Source of the DNA: Phocaeicola plebeius
Lineage (GTDB): Bacteria > Bacteroidota > Bacteroidia > Bacteroidales > Bacteroidaceae
Length of the DNA stretch: 64,000 bases
Direction: 5' to 3'
Assembly: GCF_003437535.1 (NCBI RefSeq)
Contig: NZ_QSQT01000005.1
Coordinates: forward strand, 83,298-147,297
Made by a program: the position numbers and the translations under genes. Shown piece by piece: positions 21,615 to 31,700 of the stretch. Position 1 is the stretch's first letter. Each line of letters starts with the position of its first letter. The notes beneath the pieces were generated by a model. The model was not told the origin of the DNA, made no database searches, and worked only from the letters and a program-made list of their open reading frames with translations.

Positions 21615-23429
21615 ATGAAAATAAATAGAACATTAATATATACCTTGTTGGCTGCAACACTTTCAGGAACGTCCTTGACTTCTTGTGAAGAAATGTTCGG
21701 TGACTTTTTGGATAAGCAGCCAAGTAATGAACTGACAGAGGAAGAAACCTTCAGTTTATGGACGAACATGGAAGAGTTTCATTATGATACTTATAATTTT
21801 CTACGCCATGGTATAGGACGTATTAACAATTCCTGGATGGATTCTGCCACTGATTTAGGGGAAACCAGCTATTCAAATGCCGGAACTCGTGTAAGCTTCA
21901 ATATTGGAAATTATTATAGTGCAGAAGCTGCAAACGAACTGACCGATGTATGGGAAAATTATTATCGTGCCATTCGTAAATGTAATATGTTGCTGGAAAA
22001 AATAGATGAGGTACCTCAAGCGGAAGAAGATACATACGATGTGTATCTCCGTGATAAGGCTGTTTATAAAGCAGAAGCCCGTTTTTTCAGAGCCTATTTT
22101 TATTGGGAATTGTTTTTGAGATATGGTCCGGTACCTTTAGTGACAAAAGTACTTGATCCAGATGGCGATTTGATTTCTGATTACAAGGAACGTCCAACGA
22201 CAAAAGCTTATGTGCAAGAGTTTATACTGAAGGAATTGGCAGAATGTGAAAGTGATTTATTGACAGTTGAAGAAGTACAGGCCGAGTTGGATAAACTTTC
22301 CGGTCGTGTATGGCAGCCTGCAGCACGTGCTTTAGCATGTCGTATAAAGTTATACATGGCTAGTCCGCGCTTTGCTGGACAGACTGATATTACTTGGCAA
22401 GATGCTGCTGATGCAGCCAAAAGTTTTATTACAGATTTTGGTGATACAGGTAAGTTTAAACTTTGGCAAGAAGATAATGCTACAGCGGAGGCTAATTATG
22501 CGAATGCGATTTTGAAACCTGCAACAGATAACGGTAAGAATACGGAAATAATATTTTGGCGGAATGATGGTACGTTTGGCTGGAGTGCAGTGGAGAATGA
22601 TACTCCTGTAGGAGAAGGAGGAAAGGGAGGCATGTGTCCTTCACAGAATTTAGTGGATATGTATGATTTAGCAGATGGAACATCTCCATTTACAGAATAT
22701 GATGATACCGGAGCTCCTGTATATAACTCAACTACATCTAACGGAGTGCCAGCTCCGACAGTGAAATCAGGAGTGCGTTATAACGATGCTAATCCGTGTT
22801 ATAATCGTGATCCACGTTTGGCTGCCTCTATTTTGTATCATGGAGTAGATTGGAATGATGGAACAATAAACGTAATTAAGGGGCAACGTGATAATCCTAT
22901 TGGTAATGCGAATGTAACTCCTACAGGGTATTATCTTCGTAAATATATGCCAGAAGAAATTTTGGCTAATAATCATGGAGGTACAGCTTTCAGAAACTGG
23001 ATTTTTATTCGGTATGCAGAGATCCTGCTTGATTATGCGGAGGCAATAAATGAAGTGAGTCCAAGTAATTATAAAGAAGCATTGGCGGTTATCCAACCGA
23101 TTCGTGATCGCGTAGGAATGACATTGCAATTGGAAAACCGTGCAGATCTTCAATCTCAGGATGCTGCCCGCAAATTTATTCGCCGTGAGCGCACAATAGA
23201 ATTGGCATTCGAAGATCATCGTGCGTGGGATGTTCGTCGTTGGGGTGTGGCCAAAGAAGCATTAGCCCGTGATATTTATGGGGTAGATGTAGTACGCGAA
23301 AATGGACAGACTAAATATGTGCGTAAAATTGCTCAGCCCCGTGTGTTTGAAGATAAGATGTATCTGTATCCGATACCGGAAGGCGAGGTTTGGAAAACCA
23401 ATATTGAGAATAATCCAGGATGGAATTAA
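21615..23429 (+). CDS. SusD-like nutrient-binding lipoprotein (first of two)
   Basis: A 604-residue SusD/RagB-family lipoprotein. The lipobox is TSC (SLTSCEEMFGDFLDKQPSNEL), and the DFLDKxPxNEL start after Cys is typical. It has the N-terminal TPR-like helices (IRKCNMLLEKIDEV, AEARFFRAYFYWELFLRYGPVPLV) and the C-terminal signature of the family (RKFIRRERTIELAFEDHRAWDVRRW), ending in LYPIPEGEVWKTNIENNPGWN. SusD forms a lid over its SusC partner and binds glycan at the cell surface. The gene pairs with the SusC just upstream, and its 3' end overlaps the open frame leading into the second SusC. Confidence 0.95.
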   Translation: MKINRTLIYTLLAATLSGTSLTSCEEMFGDFLDKQPSNELTEEETFSLWTNMEEFHYDTYNFLRHGIGRINNSWMDSATDLGETSYSNAGTRVSFNIGNYYSAEAANELTDVWENYYRAIRKCNMLLEKIDEVPQAEEDTYDVYLRDKAVYKAEARFFRAYFYWELFLRYGPVPLVTKVLDPDGDLISDYKERPTTKAYVQEFILKELAECESDLLTVEEVQAELDKLSGRVWQPAARALACRIKLYMASPRFAGQTDITWQDAADAAKSFITDFGDTGKFKLWQEDNATAEANYANAILKPATDNGKNTEIIFWRNDGTFGWSAVENDTPVGEGGKGGMCPSQNLVDMYDLADGTSPFTEYDDTGAPVYNSTTSNGVPAPTVKSGVRYNDANPCYNRDPRLAASILYHGVDWNDGTINVIKGQRDNPIGNANVTPTGYYLRKYMPEEILANNHGGTAFRNWIFIRYAEILLDYAEAINEVSPSNYKEALAVIQPIRDRVGMTLQLENRADLQSQDAARKFIRRERTIELAFEDHRAWDVRRWGVAKEALARDIYGVDVVRENGQTKYVRKIAQPRVFEDKMYLYPIPEGEVWKTNIENNPGWN

Positions 23430-23440
23430 TAAAAGATTCA

Positions 23441-26400
23441 ATGGTTATGTATAAGATAAATAAGAAAAATAAAATACGTACAGGGCTGAATAAGGTCTTA
23501 TTAGCTACTGTATTAAGCTCTGCATCTCTTTCTGTGTGGGCACAAGAAGGCATATTAAAAGGTCGTGTGGTGGATGTAGAGGGTAATCCAATTCCAGGTG
23601 CTGTCGTAAATGTGCTTGAGGGTAGCCGAATTGCCTTGAGCGATGAAAACGGATATTTCCAATTGAAGAAGGTAGTACCCAATGATGAAATTTATGCTAC
23701 ATGTGTGGGATATCTTCCTGCTACAGAAGTTGCTTCTGAACTTGATGGTGGTTTTACGATTGTATTGAAAGAAGATACAGATGTGTATATGCATACCGCA
23801 CCTGTGCCTTTCGGTCGTAAGCCCATGAAATATATGACAGAAGCTACATCTGTGGTAACTGGTGAGGAATTGGAGAAACATCCGGTTACTGTGTTACAGA
23901 ATGCTTTTACTTCTACAGTAACAGGTGTGGAAACATACGAAAAGAACTCAGAACCAGGATGGAGTGAGACCCTATTCTATATTCGTGGTTTACGTACTAT
24001 GAATAATAATTTGGCAAATGATGGACAGATTGCGGAGAAACCTTTGGTTATCGTTGATAATGTGGAACGAGATTTGTCCTTCTTGGATGCATATCCAATA
24101 GAAAGCATTACAATTTTAAAAGATGCTGCTGCTTGCGCTATTTATGGTATGCGTGGTGCAAATGGAGCTATTATTGTCACTACAAAGCGTGGTCAGGCTG
24201 GTAGAACAAAGATTGATTTTACACAAGAAGTAGGTTTCCAGACTGTATCTGGTATTCCTGAAAGTCAAAATTCATATAATTATGCCTTAACGAAAAATCA
24301 GGCAAATTATCTGGATGGAAAAGAACCTGAATTTAGTGACTATGATATTGAAATGTATCGTCGTGTATGTAATGGCGAGCAGCTGACGGGAATGGATCGG
24401 TATAAGTATTTTAATACGAACTGGCATGACACAATGTTAAGAGACTTAGCCCCTCAGTATCGTACTAATTTGCAGATTAGTGGAGGTAATGCACGTGCTC
24501 GTTATTATGTTTCTTTCTCTTATTTGCGCCAGGAAGGTTTGTATAATACAGAATGGACTGATTATAATGAAGGATATAGTACACAGCATACGTTGAATCG
24601 TTATAATTTGCGTTCAAACATTGATATTGATGTCAATAAATTTTTGAACGTATCTTTGGATTTAGGTGGTCGTATTGATAATATTAGTCAGCCCGGTATT
24701 GATACGTGGAATATTTTTACTTGGGGAGCTGGTGAAAATCTTCCTATTAACCCTGTTTTTACACCTAACGGTAATTGGTTCTTTCCTTCTGATAGCGACA
24801 GTAAGAATGGCGCGGCTCAGATTGCGGGAAGAGGTATTGAGAAGAATCGTCGTCGTAACCTATATACAACATTGACTGCTAACGGGGATTTAGGTTCATT
24901 GCTGCCTGGCTTGAAAGCAAATCTGACTTTTAGTTTTGATTCTTATGAAACTTTCCGTCAGACTCAGGTAGCAGACATAGATGGATATTATTATAATTTC
25001 CGTGATGATGTGAGCGATGTGTCTCAGTATACATACAAACGTATGCGTACAGCAGCTTCTTTGCCTAATCCAAGCACTTCTCCTCGTGATTATTATTATA
25101 ATATCAACATAAACGGAGGTCTTTCTTATAACCATACATTTAATAAAAAACATTGGTTAGATGCTAAAGCATTCATGCGTTCATATCAGAATGTAGTACG
25201 CGGACAATATTCTTCAAATCGCTATCTTTCTTATAATGCACAAGCTACCTATGTATATGACAGCCGTTATATTGTATCGGGTAATTTGTCTTATATGGGG
25301 AATGATAATTTTGCACCGGGAGAACGTTATGGATTATTCCCAGGTGGTTCTGTGGGATGGGTCTTATCAGAAGAACCTTGGTTTAAAAATAAGGCTACCC
25401 AGTTGCTGAAGATTCGTGCTTCTTATGGTCGTGCCGGTATGTCTGATATTTATACTACTTCTGATGGAGTTCCTTCTGTTCGTTATCCTTATCAAGGGGC
25501 TTATACAGAAACGGGTGGCCGTTATAATTTTGGAACGTCTCAGTCTGCTTACACTGGTATTTATGAATCTACTGTAGGAAATAGAAATATTAAGTGGGAA
25601 ATTTCCGACATGGTGAATGTGGGTATGGATTTTGATTTTTGGAATAAGAAATTGTATGGACAGATTGATTTATTTAAAGAATGGCGTTCAAATATACTTG
25701 TGACTCGTTCTACCATACCGACAGGAATGTTTGGGGCAGCTGTACCTTTGGATTCTTATGGAAAAGCGGAAACAAAAGGCTTTGAAGTGACATTGGGACA
25801 CATGAATAAGATTGGTGATTTTACTTATCATATTCAGGGTATGTTGACTTACAATACCAATAAGATTACAGAAATGGATGAGGTTGCACCTGATTATGCA
25901 TACCAGTCAAAAACTGGTAATCGTATAAACCAAAGCCAGTTGTTAACATGGGTACAATGGGCAAGTGATCCTGCCTTAATTCCTGAATCTCATCAGGATG
26001 CTATTGACCATCCGGAAAAATATCCTTGGCATTCGGCGGGAAAATATCAGTTGGGTAATGCCATTTTTAAGGATACAAACGGTGACCGTATTATAGATGC
26101 TTATGATAAAGAACCGATGGGATATACTAAGATTCCAGAGTTGATTCCGACTGTAAATATCGGTTTTGAGTGGAAAGGATTGGATGCCCGTGCAGTTTTG
26201 ACTGCTTATTTGAACCGTACGGTAGGCTGTCGTGAGAATATGGACTATGGTTTTGGATGGGGAGGTACCTCTACTCACGAAGTAGTTAATACATGGGGAT
26301 ATTATACAGACGATCCGACTGACCCGCGTAATATCAATGCAAAATATCCTCGTTTGTCTAATTCATTTAGTAATATCGACCGTAACTATCCATATAATGA

Positions 26401-26644
26401 ATCTACTATCTGGGTAGTAAACGGGGATTTCCTTTCTTTGCGTAATGTGGAAGTGGGTTATTCTTTACCTAAAAAATGGATTGCAAAAGCCAATATGACA
26501 AAAGTACGTATTTATTTTAGTGGTTATAACTTATGTAACTGGAGTCATTTGCCGAAAGGTTTTGACCCTGAAAATCCATTGAACTATATCTGGAATTATC
26601 CTAAAACAAAATCGTTTACATTTGGTATCAATGTAGGATTTTAA
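23441..26644 (+). CDS. SusC-like TonB-dependent outer-membrane transporter (second of two)
   Basis: A SusC-like transporter of about 1067 residues. The frame is open from 23420, but the signal peptide (ending SVWAQ) argues for ATG 23441 or 23447, placed after the SusD stop. The order is carboxypeptidase-like domain (LKGRVVDVEGNPIPGAVV), plug (FYIRGLRTMNNN, LVIVDNVERDLSFLDAYPIESITILKDAAACAIYG) and beta-barrel ending FTFGINVGF. The stretch that carries the EEVVVVGYG box in the first SusC reads VYMHTAPVPFGRKPMKY here, so no canonical TonB box is visible. It is paired with the SusD at 26658. Probably imports a different size or branch class of arabinan fragments; that is inference. Confidence 0.93.
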   Translation: MVMYKINKKNKIRTGLNKVLLATVLSSASLSVWAQEGILKGRVVDVEGNPIPGAVVNVLEGSRIALSDENGYFQLKKVVPNDEIYATCVGYLPATEVASELDGGFTIVLKEDTDVYMHTAPVPFGRKPMKYMTEATSVVTGEELEKHPVTVLQNAFTSTVTGVETYEKNSEPGWSETLFYIRGLRTMNNNLANDGQIAEKPLVIVDNVERDLSFLDAYPIESITILKDAAACAIYGMRGANGAIIVTTKRGQAGRTKIDFTQEVGFQTVSGIPESQNSYNYALTKNQANYLDGKEPEFSDYDIEMYRRVCNGEQLTGMDRYKYFNTNWHDTMLRDLAPQYRTNLQISGGNARARYYVSFSYLRQEGLYNTEWTDYNEGYSTQHTLNRYNLRSNIDIDVNKFLNVSLDLGGRIDNISQPGIDTWNIFTWGAGENLPINPVFTPNGNWFFPSDSDSKNGAAQIAGRGIEKNRRRNLYTTLTANGDLGSLLPGLKANLTFSFDSYETFRQTQVADIDGYYYNFRDDVSDVSQYTYKRMRTAASLPNPSTSPRDYYYNININGGLSYNHTFNKKHWLDAKAFMRSYQNVVRGQYSSNRYLSYNAQATYVYDSRYIVSGNLSYMGNDNFAPGERYGLFPGGSVGWVLSEEPWFKNKATQLLKIRASYGRAGMSDIYTTSDGVPSVRYPYQGAYTETGGRYNFGTSQSAYTGIYESTVGNRNIKWEISDMVNVGMDFDFWNKKLYGQIDLFKEWRSNILVTRSTIPTGMFGAAVPLDSYGKAETKGFEVTLGHMNKIGDFTYHIQGMLTYNTNKITEMDEVAPDYAYQSKTGNRINQSQLLTWVQWASDPALIPESHQDAIDHPEKYPWHSAGKYQLGNAIFKDTNGDRIIDAYDKEPMGYTKIPELIPTVNIGFEWKGLDARAVLTAYLNRTVGCRENMDYGFGWGGTSTHEVVNTWGYYTDDPTDPRNINAKYPRLSNSFSNIDRNYPYNESTIWVVNGDFLSLRNVEVGYSLPKKWIAKANMTKVRIYFSGYNLCNWSHLPKGFDPENPLNYIWNYPKTKSFTFGINVGF

Positions 26645-26657
26645 ATAAAGCAATATT

Positions 26658-28469
26658 ATGAAGATAAAGAAATATACTTATATAATGTTAGCCGTATTAT
26701 TATTTTCTGGTACGGCTTGCAGTGACTTTTTGGATAAAGAGTATGATGCAACCCTTTCAGATGAAAAGGTGTTTACTAATCAGACTATGACGCGTGAGTT
26801 CCTGACAGACATCTATACAAATCTGCCTGATGGATTGGCTCCTTTAAATGATGATCAGTTTACAGGTGCTTCTCGTGATTGTATGACAGATAATGCAACC
26901 TCCTATTGGGGGTTACATTATTACACGAAAGTAGCTACCGATTCGTATACAGCAAAAGACCATCCTTTATTGGGGCAATGGAATACAGATTTCGCAGGAA
27001 TCCGTAAATGCAATATCTTTTTAAATAATGCTCAGGCTTCTGTTGTTGGTAACGCTGAAAAGTCGGGTGATGATAATAAGTTATACGAACGTTATTGCAA
27101 TGAAGCAAGATTGTTACGTGCATTGTTCCACTTTGATTTGGTGTGCTGGTTTGGTGATATGCTGATTGTAGGAGAGAATGAAGATGGTACGAATATTGTT
27201 TTCAGTATGGAAGATCTTGAACAAATGAATCAGGCTCGTACTCCTGCGGCAGATGTTTTGCAATGGGTAGCAGATGAATGCGACAAGGTAAAAGATGCTT
27301 TACCATTCCGATACTCTAATGAAACGACAAACTGGGGGCGTGTGAATGGAGCAACAGCTTATGCTTTAAAAGCTCGTGCTTTACTTTATAAGGCTTCAGC
27401 TCTCAATAATCCTACTGGAGAGCAGTCTTGGTGGCAGGCTGCCGCACAAGCTGCGCAGGATTTTATTGATAAGAATGCGCAGCAGTCTAATCCTTATCAG
27501 TTATATGCTACGGGAAATCCTGAAAATGATTATTATGAATGTTTTACTACCAATCCGGTGTATAACAATGAAATCATTTTGTCTCGTTCGGTATGGAATA
27601 CAAACAAAGTGGAGCAAGTATTCTTGCCTGTTGGTTTCACTGGAAAATTTTCGGCTGCAGGTCGTACAAGTCCAACTCAGAACTTTGTAGATTGTTTTGA
27701 GATGTTAGATGGAAAACGAATTGATGAAGGAGGTGGTGATTATGCTTATGATGCACAGAATCCGTATGTGAATCGTGATCCACGTTTGGCTCAGATTGTT
27801 TTCTATCAAGGTATGACATGGGGTAGTGCAAAAGATAATGAACAACGTAAATTGGACATGCGTACGGATGGAGGGAAAGATTATTCAGCCTCTATGGGAG
27901 GAACTTGTACAGGATACTATTTGAAGAAATTTGTAAATAATATTTCTTGTCAGAATCCTACCAACTATCCTCATTCATGGATTATTTTCCGTTATGGAGA
28001 GGTACTGTTAAATGCTGCTGAAGCTTATTGTGAAGCTGGTAATCTGGACAAGGCAAAACAATATATTAATGAAATTCGTGATCGTGCTGGTATGCCTCAT
28101 TATGAATATACGGACCAGACAGAATTACTGAAACGTATTCGTAATGAACGTCGTATTGAATTAAGTTTTGAGGATCATCGTATGTGGGACTTGCGCCGCT
28201 GGCGGGCATACGATAATGTAACGGCTTCAGAAGAACAGTCTAAGCCTTATTATGAACAATTGTTGAATTTGTATGGCGTGGAAATCTCAGGAACGGAAGC
28301 TGCTCCTGTTTACCAGTATGGACCAGCGCGTTCTGCACAGAATGGAGGGGTAATAGAGACACGTGTGTTCAATATCCCGAAAAATTATCTGTTCCCGATA
28401 CCTGATTCTGATGTCAAAATGGCTCCTAACTTGAAGCAAAACCCAGGCTGGGAAATAACCGGAGAATAA
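26658..28469 (+). CDS. SusD-like nutrient-binding lipoprotein (second of two)
   Basis: A 603-residue SusD/RagB-family lipoprotein with lipobox GTAC followed by SDFLDKEYDATLSDEKVF. TPR-like helices include IRKCNIFLNNAQ and CNEARLLRALFHFDLVCWFGD. The conserved C-terminal block is LLKRIRNERRIELSFEDHRMWDLRRW, and the protein ends in NYLFPIPDSDVKMAPNLKQNPGWE. It sits 13 bases after the second SusC and is its predicted partner. It is only modestly similar to the first SusD in the core (WIIFRYGEVLLNAAEAYCEAG versus WIFIRYAEILLDYAEAINEV), so the two pairs are not a recent duplication. Confidence 0.95.
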   Translation: MKIKKYTYIMLAVLLFSGTACSDFLDKEYDATLSDEKVFTNQTMTREFLTDIYTNLPDGLAPLNDDQFTGASRDCMTDNATSYWGLHYYTKVATDSYTAKDHPLLGQWNTDFAGIRKCNIFLNNAQASVVGNAEKSGDDNKLYERYCNEARLLRALFHFDLVCWFGDMLIVGENEDGTNIVFSMEDLEQMNQARTPAADVLQWVADECDKVKDALPFRYSNETTNWGRVNGATAYALKARALLYKASALNNPTGEQSWWQAAAQAAQDFIDKNAQQSNPYQLYATGNPENDYYECFTTNPVYNNEIILSRSVWNTNKVEQVFLPVGFTGKFSAAGRTSPTQNFVDCFEMLDGKRIDEGGGDYAYDAQNPYVNRDPRLAQIVFYQGMTWGSAKDNEQRKLDMRTDGGKDYSASMGGTCTGYYLKKFVNNISCQNPTNYPHSWIIFRYGEVLLNAAEAYCEAGNLDKAKQYINEIRDRAGMPHYEYTDQTELLKRIRNERRIELSFEDHRMWDLRRWRAYDNVTASEEQSKPYYEQLLNLYGVEISGTEAAPVYQYGPARSAQNGGVIETRVFNIPKNYLFPIPDSDVKMAPNLKQNPGWEITGE

Positions 28470-28503
28470 TCAGCATGAAGATTTTAATAAAAAGAATGGT
28501 TAT

Positions 28504-30441
28504 ATGAATATAAAAAATGCATTGAAATATGTTTTCGTCGGACTGGCTTGTGTATTGAGTGCATGTAGCGACGAAGAAAATGGAGTGAGCATTGGCAATA
28601 TGTCTTTAGAGAAGCCTTCTGTTTCAAATGTGACATATAAGTCGGTAGATGTTTCAGCTCAAGTAAAAGATCCTTCCTCTTATATATTAAAACGAGGAAT
28701 ATGTTATGGAACAGAAGCTTCTCCCACCATTGAAAATCAAATTGTAGAAGTGGAAGGAAGCGGTAGTGATATCAATGTTGTCTTAAGTGGATTGACGGAA
28801 AGTACGACTTATTATGTACGTGCTTTTGTAACTGTGCTTGATAATGAACCCATGTATTCGGAGGAGGTACAAGTGACTACTCTTGCGGCTACTTTGGATG
28901 ATAAACTAGCAGACTATGTAGCGCCTGATTATGAAGACGATTATACTTCTATTGCGGGATGGGATAAGCGGAATGAGTGGAACCTGGCTAATGTACATGA
29001 CCCTTCTGTCGTGTTGGCTGATGACGGCTATTATTATATGTATCAGACTGACGCTTCGTATGGTAATGCACATGACGGACATGGGCATTTCCATTGTCGT
29101 CGCTCTAAAGACTTGGTCAACTGGGAGTACATGGGAGCTACTATGCAGGAGGCTCCGGCATGGGTAAAAGAAAACCTGAATGCATATCGTGCAGAAATGG
29201 GTTTGGAGCCAATAGAGTCTCCTTCTTATGGCTATTGGGCTCCTGTAGTACGTAAGGTAAAAACAGGTTTGTATCGTATGTATTATAGTATTGTTGTAGA
29301 TAATTATATTCAAACTGGAAAAACAAATACAACAGATAATTTTGACGGTTCTTGGACAGAACGTGCTTTTATTGGTTTGATGGAAACTTCAGATCCGGCT
29401 TCTAATGTATGGGAAGACAAAGGTATGGTAGTCTGTTCATCTTCAGACCGGGGAATGAATGACTGGAGCCGGCCTAACCTGAATAACTGGGATGCGTATT
29501 TCTATTTTAATGCTATTGACCCTACTTATTTAGTTGATAAGGATGGCACCCATTGGTTGATTTATGGTTCTTGGCATAGTGGTATTGCAGAAGTGGAATT
29601 AAATCCGGAGACGGGTTTGCCTAAAACAAGTTTAGGAAAGCCTTGGGGGATTTCTACTTGGAATACAAATACTTACGGAAAGTTGATAGCACGCCGTGGT
29701 ACCTCTCGCTGGCAGGGCTCGGAAGGTCCGGAAGTTGTGTATAACCCAGAAACAGGTTATTATTATATGTTCCTTGCTTATGGGTCATTAGCGGTAGAAT
29801 ATAACACTCGAGTAGTACGTGCTCGGAGTATGAATGGACCTTGGTTGGATATAAATAATAATGATGCAGCGTACGGTATCCAGGCAGAGCCTGTAGTAAC
29901 TCATCCTTATAAATTCAGTAATAGCTATGGATGGGTGGGTATTTCTCACTGTGCAGTGTTTGATGATGGCAATGGAAACTGGTTCTATTCTTCACAAGGA
30001 CGTTTACCCGAAAACGTACCGGGAGTTTATGAATCTAATGCAGTAATGATGGGACATGTACGTAGTATCCGTTGGACGGAAGACGGGTGGCCTTTGGTTA
30101 TGCCTGAACGCTATGGAGCTGTTCCTCAGGTTCCTATTACAGAAGGAGAATTGATTGGTGATTGGGAAATGATTCAAATGTCTTCTAATCATCCGGGGCA
30201 GCAATATGCTTCTGCAATTATGACTCTTTCTGCAGATCATAAAATTACAGAGGGTACTTGGAAAGGTGGTAGCTGGAGTTATGATGCAGAGAATCAGGTT
30301 TTAACAGCTAATGGCGTAAAACTGTATTTACAGCGTGAAGTAGACTGGGAAATGATTCCTCGTACACCGACTATTGTATTTGCTGGATATCATCAAAGTA
30401 ACGGTGTTTGGCGTACAGATTGGGGAAAGAAAGTACAGTGA
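28504..30441 (+). CDS. GH43 lipoprotein, arabinan-degrading (probably endo-arabinanase)
   Basis: A 645-residue lipoprotein (lipobox LSAC). Domains: a fibronectin-III/Ig-like module (about 35-130: PSVSNVTYKSVDVSAQV ... STTYYVRAFV); a GH43 five-bladed propeller (about 155-540); and a C-terminal small beta-barrel of the type found on extracellular endo-arabinanases (about 550-645, LIGDWEMIQMSSNHPG). Catalytic acids fit GH43: Asp in NVHDPSVV, Asp in FNAIDPTYLVD and Glu in GSEGPEVVYN. With a lipid anchor it is probably surface-exposed and makes the first cuts in arabinan for SusD/SusC capture. It is the last gene before a hairpin at 30462. Endo versus exo action cannot be fixed from sequence alone. 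Confidence 0.9.
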   Translation: MNIKNALKYVFVGLACVLSACSDEENGVSIGNMSLEKPSVSNVTYKSVDVSAQVKDPSSYILKRGICYGTEASPTIENQIVEVEGSGSDINVVLSGLTESTTYYVRAFVTVLDNEPMYSEEVQVTTLAATLDDKLADYVAPDYEDDYTSIAGWDKRNEWNLANVHDPSVVLADDGYYYMYQTDASYGNAHDGHGHFHCRRSKDLVNWEYMGATMQEAPAWVKENLNAYRAEMGLEPIESPSYGYWAPVVRKVKTGLYRMYYSIVVDNYIQTGKTNTTDNFDGSWTERAFIGLMETSDPASNVWEDKGMVVCSSSDRGMNDWSRPNLNNWDAYFYFNAIDPTYLVDKDGTHWLIYGSWHSGIAEVELNPETGLPKTSLGKPWGISTWNTNTYGKLIARRGTSRWQGSEGPEVVYNPETGYYYMFLAYGSLAVEYNTRVVRARSMNGPWLDINNNDAAYGIQAEPVVTHPYKFSNSYGWVGISHCAVFDDGNGNWFYSSQGRLPENVPGVYESNAVMMGHVRSIRWTEDGWPLVMPERYGAVPQVPITEGELIGDWEMIQMSSNHPGQQYASAIMTLSADHKITEGTWKGGSWSYDAENQVLTANGVKLYLQREVDWEMIPRTPTIVFAGYHQSNGVWRTDWGKKVQ

Positions 30442-30461
30442 CTTATAATATGTTAGTTTGG

Positions 30462-30502
30462 ACGCCTTGTAGATAAGGAATTCTTGTTTGCAAGGCGTTT
30501 CT
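30462..30502 (+). terminator. Hairpin between the two GH43 genes
   Basis: ACGCCTTG (30462-30469) pairs perfectly with CAAGGCGT (30491-30498), followed by TTTCTTTTG. It may end or attenuate the Sus operon transcript before the second GH43 gene. Confidence 0.6.
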
Positions 30503-30529
30503 TTTGTGTATAATATCGTGATTAGGATT

Positions 30530-31534
30530 ATGAAACACATCATTTTCTCATTTATCTTCCTGGCTGCAGCAAGCGCAGCTTACGCTTCTTCTCCTAAGAA
30601 GTCGTCGGTCATCCCAACCAGTAAAGTTATGACCCATGACCCAGTGCTGGCTAAGCAGGGTGACACTTATTATCTCTTCGCTACCGGACATGGAATTTCC
30701 GTGATGTCCTCAAAGGACTTGAAGAACTGGAAGTTTGAAAAACCGGTATTTGAGAAAGCGCCTCAATGGGCAGTGGAAACTGTGAAAGGCTATAACGGGC
30801 ACACGTGGGCACCGGATATTATTTTCCACAATGGACTTTATCATTTGTTTTATTCATGTTCGGCATTTGGAAAGAATACTTCGGCTATTGGTCACGCAAC
30901 CAATCCTACGCTCGACCCTTCCAGTCCTGATTTCAAATGGACAGACCATGGAAAAGTAATTCAGTCGGTACCTAACCGGGATATGTGGAATGCTATTGAT
31001 CCCAATATCATTATTGATGAAAATGGTACACCCTGGATGAATTTCGGCTCATTCTGGGATGGCATCAAGATGGTAAAGCTGACTCCTGATATGAATGGAG
31101 TGGCTCAGCCGGAAGAGTGGTATTCACTTTCTCGCCGTCAACGTACCTTTAATCTGGATGAAGAGAATGCAGGTGATGGAGCAGTTGAAGCGCCGTTTAT
31201 CATGAAGCACGGTGATTATTATTACTTGTTTGTGTCATTTGACTATTGCTGTAAGGGCTTGAAAAGTGATTATAAAGTCATGGTTGGACGTTCGAAGACT
31301 GTCACAGGACCTTATTTAGACAAAGACGGAAAAGCTATGAACAAGGGAGGTGGTTCATTAGTGATTCAGGGCAACAAGGACTATGCCGGAGTAGGCCATA
31401 ATGCAGCCTATCATCTGGACGGGAAGGACTATTTTATCTCTCATGCCTACTCTGTGGCAGAAGAAGGAGCCCCCAAATTGATAATTCGTGAAATGACCTG
31501 GACACCTGACGAATGGCCGGTTGTTAACTTCTAA
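30530..31534 (+). CDS. GH43 endo-1,5-alpha-L-arabinanase, periplasmic
   Basis: About 334 residues from ATG 30530, which opens a signal peptide (MKHIIFSFIFLAAASAAYAS); the frame is open from 30488. It is a single GH43 five-bladed propeller. Catalytic residues are evident: base Asp in MTHDPVLAKQ, pKa-modulating Asp in WNAIDPNIII, and acid Glu in GAVEAPFIM. A His in GVGHNAAYHL matches the central calcium-site His of endo-arabinanases, and YCCKGLKSDYKVMVGRS is typical of that group. It should cleave alpha-1,5-arabinan fragments in the periplasm after import, feeding GH51. It follows the surface GH43 by 88 bases containing a hairpin, so it may be expressed at a lower level. Confidence 0.93.
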   Translation: MKHIIFSFIFLAAASAAYASSPKKSSVIPTSKVMTHDPVLAKQGDTYYLFATGHGISVMSSKDLKNWKFEKPVFEKAPQWAVETVKGYNGHTWAPDIIFHNGLYHLFYSCSAFGKNTSAIGHATNPTLDPSSPDFKWTDHGKVIQSVPNRDMWNAIDPNIIIDENGTPWMNFGSFWDGIKMVKLTPDMNGVAQPEEWYSLSRRQRTFNLDEENAGDGAVEAPFIMKHGDYYYLFVSFDYCCKGLKSDYKVMVGRSKTVTGPYLDKDGKAMNKGGGSLVIQGNKDYAGVGHNAAYHLDGKDYFISHAYSVAEEGAPKLIIREMTWTPDEWPVVNF

Positions 31535-31550
31535 AAGTGATGCTTGCAGG

Positions 31551-31592
31551 GATGCCGCAGGGAGTATTTTTCTCCTGAGCGGCATCTTTTTT
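31551..31592 (+). terminator. Terminator at the end of the arabinan locus
   Basis: GATGCCGC (31551-31558) pairs with GCGGCATC (31579-31586); an inner GGGAG/CTCCT can add to the stem. A T-run follows. Confidence 0.82.
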
Positions 31593-31661
31593 ATGTCGAT
31601 ATTGCATGATTTGTGATAGCTTTTTAGCGAAAATTTTATTGTTGATTTCACACCTAATCCC

Positions 31662-31669
31662 TATTTTTG
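31662..31669 (+). promoter_or_regulatory. -7 element for the GH97 gene
   Basis: TATTTTTG, a perfect TAnnTTTG match, 31 bases before the GH97 start. A TTG lies 17 bases upstream. Confidence 0.5.
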
Positions 31670-31700
31670 CCTTGATTAGTAATTATTTGGAAAAACACCT

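Noticed and set aside
18469..28469. The two SusC/SusD pairs considered as a recent duplication
   Set aside because: Both SusC and SusD pairs differ widely in sequence outside the core motifs, so the duplication, if any, is old.
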